The translations under genes and the position numbers were made by a program. The notes beneath the pieces were generated by a model that made no database searches, had not been told where the DNA came from, and worked only from the letters and a program-made list of their open reading frames with translations. Below are positions 1-12,250 of a DNA stretch of 64,000 bases, in pieces; the stretch's first letter is position 1, and each line of letters starts with the position of its first letter. This DNA comes from Polyodon spathula (lineage: Eukaryota; Chordata; Actinopteri; Acipenseriformes; Polyodontidae), in the NCBI RefSeq assembly GCF_017654505.1, contig NC_054565.1:5021474-5085473 (forward strand), read 5' to 3'.

Positions 1-277
1 GCTATGGCTAAAGGTTTTGCATCACCCTATGAATTAACGAATTGTGCTACATAAAGTCAAATGAAACCTGTTGAATAATGTTGCGTTAACATATTGAATT
101 GCATTCAAAATCTAACATGACATACTGTACTATTATGGCTTCTGGTATAATTTTGTAGTTTCTTTTTTTACTTGATGTTAAATAAAATGAATTATGTTCA
201 TACAGTTTTGTTTTTTTTATTAATTATGTCTCAATCCTAAAATTCCAGGTGATGCTAAACTTTTAGCCATAGCTGTA
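1..277. mobile_element. Tc1-like MITE, copy 1 (left end cut by window)
   Basis: Opens inside the left terminal repeat (CTATGGCTAAAGGTTTTGCA) and closes with the inverted right end (AAACTTTTAGCCATAGCTGTA, ending at 277, trimmed here to the visible word TTTTAGCCATAGCTGTA). AT-rich interior with no transposase. Same family as 36220-36581. Confidence 0.8.
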
Positions 278-1028
278 GAATGTGTCTATAAATACCACAG
301 GTAAGAAGACTGGAGAAACGCCATTAGTTGTCTCTCCATCCCACTGAAGATTTAATGATAGCACTAGCTTGGCTCTGTAGCTCATTATAAAACTGAAGTG
401 CTGTCCTTTATCGAGACGTTCCTTATTAAAATGAAAGTCATTAGAACTGTGATTTCACACTGTCACAAAACTCAAAACCGGTTCCTCAAAGGATGCTGTC
501 TGGTTTGTTAAAAGGCCTCTTTGTGTGCCAGCCTGTTGAAATGTGATCACGTCACATTGGATTAGGGTCTGGTGCAATCTCAGGAAGCTGCTTCGTGGAT
601 TGAGTGATCTGCTTGGATCTCAGATAGATACACTGAGCAGCAGGACCAAGCAGGGTCAATCCTTCTCCTTGGATTCAGCTGATCACACAAAGTACCTACA
701 GGAAATAAAATGCTGGGGTTTTTTTTGGCGTGCATTGGTAATTTACAAAACTCTCTGGTCTTGACCGCTAGTAGGAACTTATTCTGACATTTATTTGTGT
801 GTGTGTGTGTGTATTTATTTTTGTTAATATATATGTATTCGTCTTTTATTTTATATGTTAAGAAAAACAACTAATGTCTTCACCAAGTTTCAGGGAGGGA
901 GGGAGCAGTCAGAGAGGGAGGGAGCAGCCAGGGAGGGTGGAAGGCAAGGAGGGAGGTTTCCGCCTCAGCTGACCTGTCAGGGATGATCAGTCAGCCAGGC
1001 TGGGAGCTGAGACACCAGGGTCATTAGC

Positions 1029-1032
<4 letters not shown>

Positions 1033-1107
<75 letters not shown>
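1033..1107 (+). repeat. (GA)n microsatellite
   Basis: About 37 uninterrupted GA units. Confidence 0.97.
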
Positions 1108-1108
<1 letters not shown>

Positions 1109-1189
1109 CCACACAGCTATTAATATTCCATCTTGAGAGTATTACACACGCAGCAGCGAGCACACGGCACTGTCACGCAACAGGGCACA

Positions 1190-1260
1190 CTCACACGAAC
1201 ACATACACACATAAACACACACACACCAACACAAACACACACCGACACGCAGACGCCCAC
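1190..1260 (+). repeat. Imperfect CA-rich tract
   Basis: ACACACATAAACACACACAC and related words; interrupted CA repeat. Confidence 0.7.
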
Positions 1261-1927
1261 GGGCACAGATGCACATGCAAAGCAATCTTCCAGGGAGACA
1301 CACACAGACCAGAGGAAAGCCTGTTAATATTCCATACGTCCACCTCTCCACTCCCTCACTCCCTTCCTGCAAACCTCTTTCCACTCTCTCCTTGACAGAA
1401 AACTGACACTGAATGAAATTGATAGGCACAGGCAAGAAGCCAGCCAGCAAGATAAATCGATATTATATATTATAACACAAGAGTCACTGACAAAGAAATC
1501 TCAGTTGAAACATCTAATTTTATAGCTAAGGGCCAGAGATAGCAGAGAGCAGACAGCAGACAGACAGAAGGGGACACAGACCCAACAGGTACAATAAGCA
1601 AATCCATTTTACAGTCTGGTTGCTGTGCTCCCAGTTGCAGTCCAGCAGTGCTCCATGCTACCTTTCGACTGGGTCTCAGCCCCCACCCCCCTGGAGCTCT
1701 CACCGCCCCGGGCACTCCATCTACCCCTCCTCCACATCCTCCACTCAAGTGGCACACTGCCAGGATAGCCAACTCTGCCTGACCTACTTATTGTGGTTCA
1801 GTGGCTTGTCAATTTCACAGCTCTTTAACCCTTTTAAAAGAAGCACTTGCCAGCCTTTTAAATAGCATCGTTCCCCTCTCCATAGCTGAACTACCATTCT
1901 CACAGCCCTCCTGGACTTTGATATAGC

Positions 1928-2095
1928 AGCCCTTACAAAAGTGTACCACAGTGCAAGCACAGCCAGGAGTCATAAAGCGTGGTGATAACAAGTAAAGCAC
2001 AAGTAAGCATTGTAAACACAGAGAGACATGGCGAAGCAGACAAAAAACGCACGGCAAACCACAGTAAATTCATAGAATAACCAGGGGTTAATGTG
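1928..2095. mobile_element. AAAGCAT-family MITE, 3'-truncated copy
   Basis: Starts with GCCCTTACAAAAGTGTACC, close to the family terminus, then GTAAAGCACAAGTAAGCATT, CATGGCGAAGC and ATAGAATAACCAGGGG, colinear with the 48761 copy. The right terminus is not recognisable. Confidence 0.6.
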
Positions 2096-2660
2096 CCAAC
2101 AAAAAAGCACCGTATCGTATAATGAGGGACAGCATTTTTGGTCCTAGACCTAATTAATGTACCGACCCGGATTTACAGCAGCTCCAGTACATGCTTCAAG
2201 TTCTCATTTGCTTGTGGATCGGGGTTTTGTGCCTTATTGCTGGTGTTGGTGGCTGCATCAGGAGCGACAACACTGTTGTTGTTAAGAGCGTTGGGTTTTT
2301 GGTGCTTTGCCATCGCATCCAAAAATACATCGTTAGCCCTTGAGTATGACCATGGCCAAATTGAGGTACAAATTTAACATAGTAAGTAAGCTTTTATAAG
2401 AGAATGCTGTTTTTGTTTGTTTCCACAGCGGGTCCTGTTCACAAAAAGGATTTTTTTTTTTTTTTTATTTAAGCCTATTTTGGTTACTTAAATCAAGTTC
2501 ATGAATAATAACAGAACGACTGACCTCCACAGAAAATAACGAGAGAGCCGTGTCTAGTTGTTGTGTAATAATGGACAACACTGTAAGTTTAGGTGTTACA
2601 GATAACAGGACCCCAAGTACATAGGAACCGAATGCATATGGGAACTGTTAACTGTACCAC

Positions 2661-2743
2661 AGGAAGGAAGGAAGGAAGGAAGGAAGGAAGGAAGGAAGGA
2701 AGGAAGGAAGGAAGGAAGGAAGGAAGGAAGGAAGGAAGGAAGG
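2661..2743 (+). repeat. (GGAA)n microsatellite
   Basis: About 20 uninterrupted GGAA units; arrays of this tetramer can bind ETS-family factors. Confidence 0.97.
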
Positions 2744-3195
2744 GAAACATCAAAACTTAAAGTGTGGTCAGAATGAATGTGAAAAACAAGAAGAAAAAAA
2801 ACTTGATTTGTAAGAATATTGCAAAGCTAAGAGTCCTTGGTTAGTCCTATTTTAAGGATTTATTGGGGTACATTTTTAAGACATTTAGATAAAGGATTGT
2901 TTTGTTTTAAATTTTCTGTTGAAAATATTGTATAAATGATGATATTTGAAGGGATTTTTCATACTATAATAAACTTTTATGTGGGGGCTGTCTCTGCCAA
3001 GAGCTTCCACAACAACAGAGAGGCCGCCAGGGACAGAGTGTGCTGACTCTCCCACAGCCGAGGCAGCCTGCCAGGCACAAAGACACACTGGGAGACTGGG
3101 GCTGAATAGAGGCCTTCATCCCCCTGCCCAGCTCCACATTCCTCTGCTGTGAATTCACTCACTCACACACTCACAGTCATGCACAGCTAACTCAG

Positions 3196-3196
<1 letters not shown>

Positions 3197-3240
<44 letters not shown>
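3197..3240 (+). repeat. (CA)n microsatellite
   Basis: 22 uninterrupted CA units. Confidence 0.97.
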
Positions 3241-3241
<1 letters not shown>

Positions 3242-3539
3242 CTACATATCTTTGAACTATAGTAGCGAGACAGAACAGAATGAAGACAATGAATATAGCT
3301 GCTCATATCACAGGTGAAAGCCAGCGCCCCCATTAGCCCTAGTCTTTTCTGAGTGCGGCACATTCTGGAATCTTGCACTGATTCAAATGCAACGACAGGA
3401 TGCCTGGGCAAAACGCACTGTTTCAAATTAAGCGTGTTGCCAAGTAGATGCGGAGCTAGATCGAAAGACATTCGTTCTTCTAATTCAGTTAGTTGAAAAC
3501 ATACTTTCTTTGCCAGAAATGTCCTTGGATACCCCACTA

Positions 3540-4165
3540 TTGTTCGTGGAGTACTGTAGTTATTCTACAAATGAGGAGGGCCGAATCACTCACGCTCTCC
3601 CAAGTGGGTTGTTTACAGCTATCCTCATGCGTGAACTAACCACACGACTCTATCAGTGTTCATGGAGTATTCTGTTTATATAACAAGTACATTGCATGGA
3701 AAAGAAAGTGTATTGAAACATTGAATTTGGAGAGTTCCTAGCATGGAATGCAGCATCTTCTTAGCAGCACATCATGATCTGTAACAGGGTGACTGGTCTG
3801 AATACAAGATTCTAAAATGAGATCTGCTAAAAAGAAGCATCTCTCATGACCAGCGAATATGAAGAAGATATTTGATGCTAGATATCTCACAGAATACTCC
3901 ACGAAGGTTCATAGCTGGCTGGTTAATTCACTCATGAGGCAAGCCCGTTGAACCCCCCAGGGCTCATGGGATATCCGTCTATTCTCGTTGGTGGAATAAG
4001 ACATGGTACTCTATCAATGGATCTCATTTTGGAATCTGCTTTGCATTCATTCGAATCCAACGAGTAAATCACTGTTCCGAAATATGCTGAGTTGCAAAGA
4101 TCTAAGGAAGTATTTAGGTTCAAACGTGCTTATTATACGAACAGAATACTCCACAAACTTTCATC
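3540..4165. repeat. Nested inverted-repeat cluster
   Basis: The word TTCATGGAGTATTCTGT and variants occurs four times: forward at about 3544 and 3660, inverted (ACAGAATACTCCACGAA / CACAAA) at about 3892 and 4140. The outer pair spans about 620 bases, the inner pair about 250. Each is preceded by a CTCATG(A/C)GTGAA-like word. Likely nested or rearranged copies of one inverted-repeat element. Confidence 0.55.
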
Positions 4166-4669
4166 GAGTGCTGTTTTTATTTTACTCATGAGCTTCTAGG
4201 TAAGGTAAAACCTGGAAGAAACCAAGCAGACAAACATCAGTCACTGCATTATTTAGTGTGTTTCTTATGAGTTTTGCCTATCATTGACTGATAGTTTTTA
4301 AGTTTTGTAGTTTCTATACAATACTGACTGCAGAAGAGGAATTAAAGGAACCAGAAGGCAAAGAAGATGAAAAGGAAGGCCAGGAAAAGAAGGAAACACT
4401 GGCTCCTATTTATCAAATCGGTTCAATCTGTGTTGCATTTGTTGTGTTTTTCCTGTTTTCATTAAATACATCTTTTGATATTCATCAACAGTCTCTAACA
4501 GTTTCAATAACATTATTCTCATTTCTGTTACATCATCCTGAAAGACTATAATTAAAAACATCATAATAATTGCAGGATTTTAAAGTTCTTGATAGCTTTT
4601 TTTTTCCTCTGATGTAACCGTGGCAAAATAATTGCACACCTCTTTCCATTTTGTAAATTGATTTGCTAC

Positions 4670-5055
4670 ATAGTTCTCAAATGTGCAGTTTTGAAAGAAA
4701 CACATGCTTCAGCAAACATGCATTTTTGTTTTAAAACTGACATCTGGCATTAAGTTCTCAGTTTCCTGGCCTTGCCTTCCAGAAAGTCTGTTACTGCTTT
4801 ACTTTCTTGGCCATTTCACCCCAGCAGTGTCTTGTGGGTCAAAACATGTTACTGGATGAAAGCATGTCAGTCAATAGGGGTAGCAGCTGATTGGTTATTG
4901 ACAGTGCAAGGGGTGGGGACAGTTTCACCCTCTAGATAAAATGACCCAGGAATTGTAAGTCAGTCTAAAAACAGGAAGCAGAGATTTATTTACCCTCGTG
5001 CAGTATTACTAGCATGTTGTAAAATGAAAACTCATGCTTGCTGTAACACGTGTTT
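4670..5055. repeat. Dispersed foldback repeat, copy A
   Basis: The left segment (AAAGAAACACATGCTTCAGC, 4696-4715) recurs in inverted, diverged form at the right (CATGCTTGCTGTAACACGTG, about 5033-5052). The middle (4750-4905) shares CAGCAGTGTCTTG, ACATGTTACTGG, GAAAGCATGTCAGTCA and GCAGCTGATTGGTTA with 7640-7730. Probably a non-autonomous DNA element. Confidence 0.55.
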
Positions 5056-5409
5056 TTATTTAAAAACTACACATATATAATAAATGGTTGTGCATGGCGG
5101 AGAAAATGCATGGAACAATTTTGTTAGCTACAGTTACTTTAACTGCATAAATAAGCTGTTTGTAATACTATAGTTTCATATTTCTATGGGCTGATTTGGT
5201 GGTTGTTCTCACTTAAAACACCAATTTCCATGTGGGGGCCACAAACCAAGCAAGAGCTGGAACCCCTGCTCTAGATGACCTAACCACTTGTATCAAATGC
5301 TCCACTTATTTTTCTTTATAAGCTAACTGTGGATCTAATGCTTCAGTGCAATTGCCTTTCTGTTGAGTCCTGTATAGAGCATGCAGACAATCAGCCACTT
5401 AATACTGCT

Positions 5410-5434
5410 CCCCCCCCCCCCCCCCCCCCCCCCC
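5410..5434 (+). repeat. Poly-C run of 25
   Basis: 25 consecutive C on the + strand; a long G-run on the other strand. Confidence 0.95.
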
Positions 5435-5854
5435 ATTACTGATCTCCAGAGATTCTCAGGTAGACAGATGTGCTCTTTGCCTCCTGTCTTATACAGTAAC
5501 TTATTTTGCGTGGCTCCGGGCTTACAGAGCAGTGAGGAATCAGCACTCCGCCGGTAATGAGCTACCACTGCATTATTAAACAGGGAATTTACTACAGCTG
5601 TGTGCCAGACATAAATCAGTAGTGAGGAGACCAGGCCCCTGCTTTCTATCAGGAGTGAGGGCTCTCTGAATCCCAGTGTGTCACCCTAAAGGGGTGGCGC
5701 TCAAAGATCTGCTCACGCGTGTTGGGTTTTGGCAGACACTGGTTTAGACCTAACTGTTACATGAATCCTCTCCTCTGTGCTGTCAATATTTCAATCGATG
5801 TAAGTGTGGCATCCATGCGTCTGTAAAGACAGACAGACAGGCACCTCTTTAAAT

Positions 5855-5995
5855 CTGACTGTGTTTGAGATATTACTACTTCACCTGCTAGGGTATTCTA
5901 GACATTTATGTCAAAGTGCTTTCTACCTACTGTTGGGAACTTTTCCTCATCATGGGTTCATTTCAGAGCATTTAGGGTTTAATGTAAAACTTAAT
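5855..5995 (-). repeat. Dispersed repeat fragment, same family
   Basis: TTACTACTTCACCTGCTAGG, GTATTCTAGACATTTATGTC and TGCTTTCTACCTACTG align with the distal part of the 15460 copy (CTACTTCACCTGGTTGGC, GAAATGCATCCTACC). Confidence 0.5.
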
Positions 5996-6324
5996 TTGAC
6001 ATGCCTTGATTTAGAAGAAAAATGAATAGTTCCCTTTCTATTAGAATTCAACATTCACCACTACACTGTACTACAATGTTGCAACACAAATACAGACTGT
6101 AATTGTCCAGATAACCTATGCAAAAAGCTGTTTTTTATTTTACTGTCAGAGGGCATTTCTTTACCTTCAGTTTTCACTCCTCTTCTGAAATATATGGAAG
6201 AGACCTCTCTGGTCCAGACAGCTCGGGTATTTTATATTTACATTCAACTGACCCTATTAGAAAATATCACCAAAAGAAACTGAATTCAGTTAATTGTCCA
6301 CCTAATTTGAATGGAATGAGAACG

Positions 6325-6470
6325 CCTGTTAGGATTCTCCAGACAATCACAAAGACAGGTAAAGACGGATTTAGACAGAAATGATCAATAATGCAATAGC
6401 AGAGCTGTATAAACACTCAGGGTGACTGCAAACATCATACGACAGTAAGAGCAATCTGAAGCTATTGCAA
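6325..6470 (+). repeat. Dispersed repeat, copy 1
   Basis: TTAGGATTCTCCAGACAATC, AGGTAAAGACGGATTTAGAC and a later CTCAGGGTGACTGCAAAC match 48537-48660 in order and spacing (TTAGGATTCTCCAGACAAGC, GGTAAAGGCAGATTCAG, CTCAGAATGACTGTAAA). Confidence 0.5.
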
Positions 6471-7484
6471 TGACATCTGAAGCTACGAGCTCTTTGGTGG
6501 ACTACAGTACAAGAACTGCATTGTGAGTGAGCCCTGTATCACAGTGTTATCACAGTTCAGCGGGTCACAGTGATTCGGTACAGCCCCAGTTAATGACTTG
6601 TTTCTGCTTTAGTCACAGTGGTTTTAAATAAAGAGGACCATTGTAGTGCAGTGACCCAGCACAATCAGAAGATCAGTATTCAGCGAGGTTACATGAGTTT
6701 GAGATTTCTGAACAGTGCTGTTTACGGACTGCAGAATATACCGCCCTGTGACGTGACTTGGAACAGCTAATCCAATAGGAATATTCCCATGTGTTTCTGG
6801 AGGCTGTACAGTCTTCTGATAGGGTTTGATATTCAATAGCAATTTACAATTCGATAAGGAAATATTTCAGGAGCTGCCCTTCTAGTTGCTTGCCATAGAT
6901 ATATTCTGAGTAGACCAGGTTAGCCAAAGTGTCTTTATATTGGTACCGTCTTGTGATCAGCTAGTTTACATCAAGCTTTCTTTTGTTTTGCTGGCAATAC
7001 CGAGCTGTGCACTAGATGGAGCTGGTGCTTTCTTATATAAAGACACTGATCTAGCTGTGTATGTCTATGGTAGTTAATTACAACTGAAACGAAACTCCAG
7101 CACTCGGTGTACCATACTGCAAACAATATTTAAGACATTTTGCAGTGTGGCGTGGTTGAAAAACGGATTCCGCAACCTCATAGAAAAACCATTTAAAAGC
7201 CTTGGATAGTTCTCCTTTTCAATCCTCCATCAGAGAAATCACTTCCAGGGTTGAAGTTTGTTCTTGCATGCCCTCCCTATGTGATCTATAACAAAGGAAC
7301 CAGGATGCAGCAGTTTAACTGCAGTGTTGTAGTCCAAATATTTGCTAATCTCGAATTCAAGTTTTGTTTTGTTTTTTTACAACTGAAAGATTCTCAGCAC
7401 AGTATAAATTTGACCAACTCTAGTTAATAAAGCACTGGTTGGTACTCCGGTACAATGCTGATAGTTAACAAAATTATGTTCCTG

Positions 7485-7735
7485 TTTTGCCCTTCAGTTA
7501 TCTTCATAGGTCTCAGCCGTGCAGTGTTGAAAGACGATATGGCAAACATGTATTTCCATTTTCAAACATGATACCTGGAACTACAAGTTTCCAGCTTACA
7601 TGCCTTCCTCTCTGGGAAATGGTTTACTCTATACTTCCTGGGTCCTTTCATCTCAGCAGTGTCTTCAGGGTCAAAGCATGTTACTGGCTGAAAGCATGTC
7701 AGTCACTAGGGGAAGCAGCTGATTGGTTACTCTTT
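7485..7735. repeat. Dispersed foldback repeat, copy B
   Basis: CAGCAGTGTCTTCAGGGTCA, GCATGTTACTGGCTGAAAGC and GGAAGCAGCTGATTGGTTAC are direct matches to copy A in the same orientation; the left part (CATGTATTTCCATTTTCAAA) is alignable but more diverged. Confidence 0.55.
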
Positions 7736-7950
7736 TAAAAGTTTCCCATAGTAAATTTGCACTGTAAAGCTTGCAGTTTTTCCCATGCTTTTTCCCACTG
7801 TTATATTGTGCCTTTACCGTAGTTTGCTTTAATGTTTTAATATGTACCATACCTCTGTGGGCTTCACAGTGCTTACCTATGTTGCTTCAGCATGCAGTCA
7901 CTATACTGCATTACACTGTGCTACGTTTTTGCTATGGTAAACTTTAAGGA
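7735..7950. mobile_element. AAAGCAT-family MITE copy
   Basis: Ends AAAAGTTTCCCATAGTAAAT (about 7737) and GCTATGGTAAACTTTAAGG (about 7931) form the family inverted repeat. Interior: CTTCACAGTGCTTACCTATG, CCATGCTTTTTCCC. Confidence 0.6.
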
Positions 7951-8075
7951 CAGAAGGAGTGAAATGGTCATGAAAGTGCAATGCAATCTGAAAGCATGGC
8001 TTGCAAACAAGAGACTTCTTTAACCTAGCGTAGTACCAGATAGCATGTATTTAAAATAAAAATACATGCTCTAAA

Positions 8076-8644
8076 CTGGACATGAGACCTACTGTATCTA
8101 ACGAATGCAAGTTCACAACAGGTCAGATGTATAGATGATTTAGTTAACTACAATCAGCTTACGTGTTTACTGAGACGCCACCGATACTGGTACTGATACT
8201 GCCCCTCTGCTGATGCTGCTGCATGCTAGTTAAATGCAGTGACAGACCAGGAGAGAAGGATAGGAAATAACAATAGAGCTGCAGCCTGTCAATAATATCC
8301 GTCTAAACAGCATGCCCATCGAAATGAACGATATTAAAAAACTGGGTGCTTTTAACAGCACTGCTTGAACTATATTTAGTATAATTACAGAGGCAGAGGC
8401 TTCTCTGCTCATAAAATTCACTGTAGCTTAGCTTGTATGTGATGGTTTTGCTGTCACATTCAAACCAAACAGCTGGAGCTCTCATCCTAGTTTGCTGTTA
8501 CAATCTAAACGGCACTGCTGCTACTGACGCAGTCACACCGCTCCCTGGTCGTACGTCTGGTTTGCAAGGGAAGAACAAAAAAGGTCCTTCATGTCCTGTG
8601 TTTTCTATGTGTCAATAACACACATCTCCTGCCACGGCTGCAAA
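8076..8644. other. Intergenic, no gene seen
   Basis: Unique-looking sequence without signals I can name. Confidence 0.5.
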
Positions 8645-8780
8645 TTCAGAATTAGAGCTGGGGACGGAGTGTCGCACTGGCTCTGGCACTGCCACGGGTT
8701 AGGGAGACAAAACCGCCAGGTAGAGTCTCCTCATCGCGCTACAGGGGACCCGACCAGCCAGGCACCCGGTGAGCTTTCAG
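8645..8780 (+). mobile_element. Possible SINE body fragment
   Basis: GTGTCGCACTGGCTCTGGCA and GGTTAGGGAGACAAAACCGC resemble the distal SINE body (TTGGCTCTGGC). Short and diverged. Confidence 0.3.
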
Positions 8781-8829
8781 AATCTTTCAAAGAAACAACC
8801 CCAACATATACTTAGCACAGAAACCAGAG

Positions 8830-8940
8830 AATGAAGTGGAGACAGCTTGACAGAGTTGAGATATCAATCAGCTAATTGGAATCGGACGAGCACTGGTGGG
8901 CCAAATGGCAGCTTCTTCTTTTATTTCCATCTGAAACAAG
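8830..8940 (+). repeat. Dispersed repeat tail, same family
   Basis: ATATCAATCAGCTAATTGG, GGGCCAAATGGCAGCTTCTT correspond to the 25700-25770 segment; more diverged. Confidence 0.45.
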
Positions 8941-9239
8941 CCTCCTGATATAAACTAACTAATGCAAAGACATTCCAGATGGATTTGTCACTTTAATATC
9001 AGGGTCGACTATATATTACATTCAAATCAAACACATCATGTGGTGGATTGTGGTCTTTTTGCGGTCAATTATACAGCAGATTGTCTGGGTCTAGAATTCA
9101 ACTTACTGATACAGTAAACAAATGCAGTTTTAATGTATTGATTTGCCCTAATCTTAAACTAGGAACTGGGGAGGGAAGGGAATCTAAAGAGGCATGTAAA
9201 ATTCAGGTTAAAGTATCCTGCCATTCCCGCTAAGTAAAC

Positions 9240-12200
9240 ACAGAGGTGTGTGCCACAAAAACCTTCGTCAAATCCCTATTACCCCTGCTCAATCACATGC
9301 TCTTGATTGGACCAGTTTACGCTCAGGTTTAATTAATGTCAGGTCTCTTTCTAATAAGGCTCTGTTAATTAGTGGTTTTATTCAAGATTACAACATTGAT
9401 ATTCTCTCTTTAACTGAAACATGGCTTGGACCAAATGACAATGTTTCCCTGATTGAGGCTTCTCCACCTAACTATTCTTTTTTCCAGACAGATTGCTCTA
9501 CTGGGCGGGACTTGCTACTGTTTTCCATAGTGAATCAAATAGGAAATTGTTGAAGGTTATTCCTCTTTTGACGTTTTAACCTTGACATTAATCAGTACAT
9601 TACTTGTTCATACTGTAATTATTTATCAACCGCCTAAGTCAAACCTGCTATTTCTGGGTGAATTTGAGGATCTGCTATCTATATTGACAAACATGATAGG
9701 ACTCTTTTCATGGGTGATTTTAAACTTCATGTTGACCTTGATTCTGATTCTAACTCCTTGGAATTTTTGAGGCTACTGGATTCCTTAGATTATATCCTGC
9801 AAGTCAAAGATCCTACGCATAATCGTGTCCATACTTTAGATCTGGTAATTTCTCATGGTTTAGCTGTTAAGAACTTCATAACCCTAGACCTGACTATTAC
9901 TGATCATCATGCCATTCTTCTTTTAGGTGAATCTGCCAGTATCTACAAAGACTGTGGACCATACATTTAATTTCTGGGTAATTAATTCTTCAACTGCTGT
10001 TAAGCTTTCTGATGTCTTGAGCTCATTACCGCTGAGTCCTCATCAGTAGATGAGCTGGTTAATACCTACAACACCACCTTGACTGGTATCTTAGATCCTG
10101 TAGTGCCAAGCAAAACTCAGAGAGTATCTTTTAAAAAAAAGCTCACTGTGGTTCAATGATACAACTCATAAGATGAAATATGAGGGTCGTAAACTAGAAC
10201 AGAGATGGTAGGACTCTAAATTACATGGTCACCACATCGCATGGAAGGGCCACCTGGTTAAATATAGGAAGGCTCTTGCATTGGCTAGATCATCATATTA
10301 TTCTAATTTAATTGAAACAAATAAAAATAGTCCTAGACTTCTTTTTGCTACCATAGATAAATTAATTGATCCTTCCCCTAATAGTCCTACCCTTGACATT
10401 GGCTCCTCTCACAGCTGAAATAACTTCATACATTTCTCTAAAAATAAAATATTAAACATCAGAAACGAGATTCCACAGGCACCTTCTATTAAGGAGGACT
10501 CCAGCACAATTTAACACCTATTAAGGCTACTATGGGAGCTTTTTCTTTGATTACCTTGCAGGAACTGACAGAGCTAGTTCGACGTAAAAGAGCTACTACA
10601 TGCTCTCTTGATCCTATTCTACAAAACCATTAAAAGATGTTCTTTTTGTCCCACATTTTAAAAATGATAAATGGTTCCTCTGGTATAGTTCTCTCAGCTC
10701 TTAAGGTCACTGTGGTAAAGCTTATGCTTAAAAAACACAATTTGGACCCTGAAGTCCTCAATAACTACAGGCCAATCACCAATCTTCCATTCTTAGATAA
10801 GGTTCTGGAGAGAGTTGTTGCAATTCAATTAAAAATTCTAACTCTTAATGGTATATTCGAGAAGTTTCGGTCTGGTTTTCATGCTGCACATAACATCGAG
10901 ATGTCCCTTGTCAGTTGTGAATGATCTGCTGATAAACTGTGACTCTGGCTTTCCATCAGTGTTAATTATTTTTTATCTCAGTGCTGCCTTTGATACTGTA
11001 GACCATTTCGTCCTACTGATTTATCTTGAAAGCACAGTATGACTGTCTGGCCTTGTCCTATCCTGGTTCAAATCTTATCTTTCTGATAGGTTTCAGTTCA
11101 TCTCTATTGGGGAGGTAAACTCGGCATTATCGGAAGTTGTCTGTGGTGTTGCACAGGGCTCCATTCTAGGTGCCTTGCTGTTCTCATTATATATGCTACC
11201 GTTAGGTGACATCATCCACAGACACGGAGTCAACTTCCACTGCTATGCTGATGATACCCAACTATATTTGTCCCTAAAGCCAGGAATTTCTTCTGGCTGG
11301 GTGTTATTAGCTACTTGCCTTACAGACATCAAGCACTGGATGTCACATCATTTTCAAATGTTGAATTCAGATAAAACAGAGGTTATGCTAGTGGGATCAC
11401 AGAACCAACTAAAAGGAAATGTGGGATTACATGAGATTGATCCTTGCAGTCTCTCATCAAAACTTAAACTAGAAATTGAGTTGGGGGTCATCTTTGATCC
11501 TGATCTATCATATGAGACTCATATTAGGGAAGATACTAAAGTATCTTTTTCCATTTGAGAAATACAGCCAAACTTAGACCAATTATTTCTGTATCTAATG
11601 CCGAGAGACTAATGCATATTGTAATGCATGCACATTGTATTGTAATGCACTTTTTTCTGGTGTCCCAAAACGTGTGGTATCCTGCTTGTAGCTTGTTCAG
11701 AATACCGCCGCTAGAATTCTAAAACCAGGAAAAGCGAACATATTACCCCTGTTCTGGCTTCTTTACACTGGCTCCCTGTGCAGTATAGAATTGATTTTAA
11801 GATTTTGTTGTTAAATGACAAGGCCTTGAATGGATTAGTACCTAGTTATTTGCAGGAGTTACTGGCCCCATACCTTCCAAACCGCACTCTAAGATCACAG
11901 GTTGCAGGGCTGCTGGTTATTTCTAGGGTCAACAAAAGCAACATGGCAGGTAGAGCTTTTTCTTGTAGAGCGCCTAAATTATGTCAGGGAAGCTGGGACC
12001 GTTACAGTTTTCAAGTCATGACTAAAAACTCACTTTTATAAAATGTCTTTCTTATCTTAGTGGGTTTTAACGTAACTTTAAAATGAGTGCTTTTGTATTA
12101 TGTGTATACAGTTTTTTAAATGGTCTGACTGCGGCAGTTGTATGTGTGACGTCTATACACATATATTGTGGTTTGTTCTTTTTTTCTGCTATGGACTGTA

Positions 12201-12250
12201 CAGTGCTTTGCAATACTTTTGTATAAAAAAGCGCTATATAAAGTATTTTT
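9240..12250 (+). mobile_element. L2-type non-LTR retrotransposon, decayed
   Basis: Translated blocks in shifting frames reproduce an L2/CR1-like ORF2 in order: APE endonuclease start (GLINVRSLSNKALLI...LSLTETWLGPND, 9326-9495), endonuclease end (GDFKLHVDLD...THNRVHTLDLVISHG, 9710-9930), reverse transcriptase (NNYRPITNLPFLDKVLERVV, 10760-10820; YLSAAFDTVDH near 10973; GVAQGSILGALLFSLYMLP, 11146-11206; YADDTQLYL, 11243-11270) and the C-terminal block (RIDFKILLLNDKALNGLVPS, 11787-11846). The 3' end carries the typical hairpin-tail word AAAAGCGCTATATAAA at about 12227-12242. Multiple frameshifts and stops, and substitutions at conserved sites (GDFN is GDFK; the leading Asp of the DLSAAFD motif is Tyr) show it is dead. 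The 5' limit is uncertain. Confidence 0.9.

Larger units (their letters stand above)
278..1927. other. Intergenic, no gene seen
   Basis: Apart from the simple repeats listed (GA at 1033, CA-rich at 1190, a short GT run at 798-812, a GGGAGGGA-rich purine patch at 890-950) no splice-bounded coding segment or RNA gene was recognised. Confidence 0.6.
2096..3539. other. Intergenic, no gene seen
   Basis: Contains the GGAA and CA microsatellites. Short reading frames here are unrelated to known families. Confidence 0.6.
5056..7484. other. Intergenic, no gene seen
   Basis: Holds the poly-C run and two dispersed repeat fragments (5855-5995, 6325-6470). Otherwise unremarkable AT-rich DNA. Confidence 0.55.

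Noticed and set aside
1120..1450. Cys/Val-rich minus-strand and Thr/His-rich plus-strand frames
   Set aside because: Translations of CA/GT-rich simple sequence.
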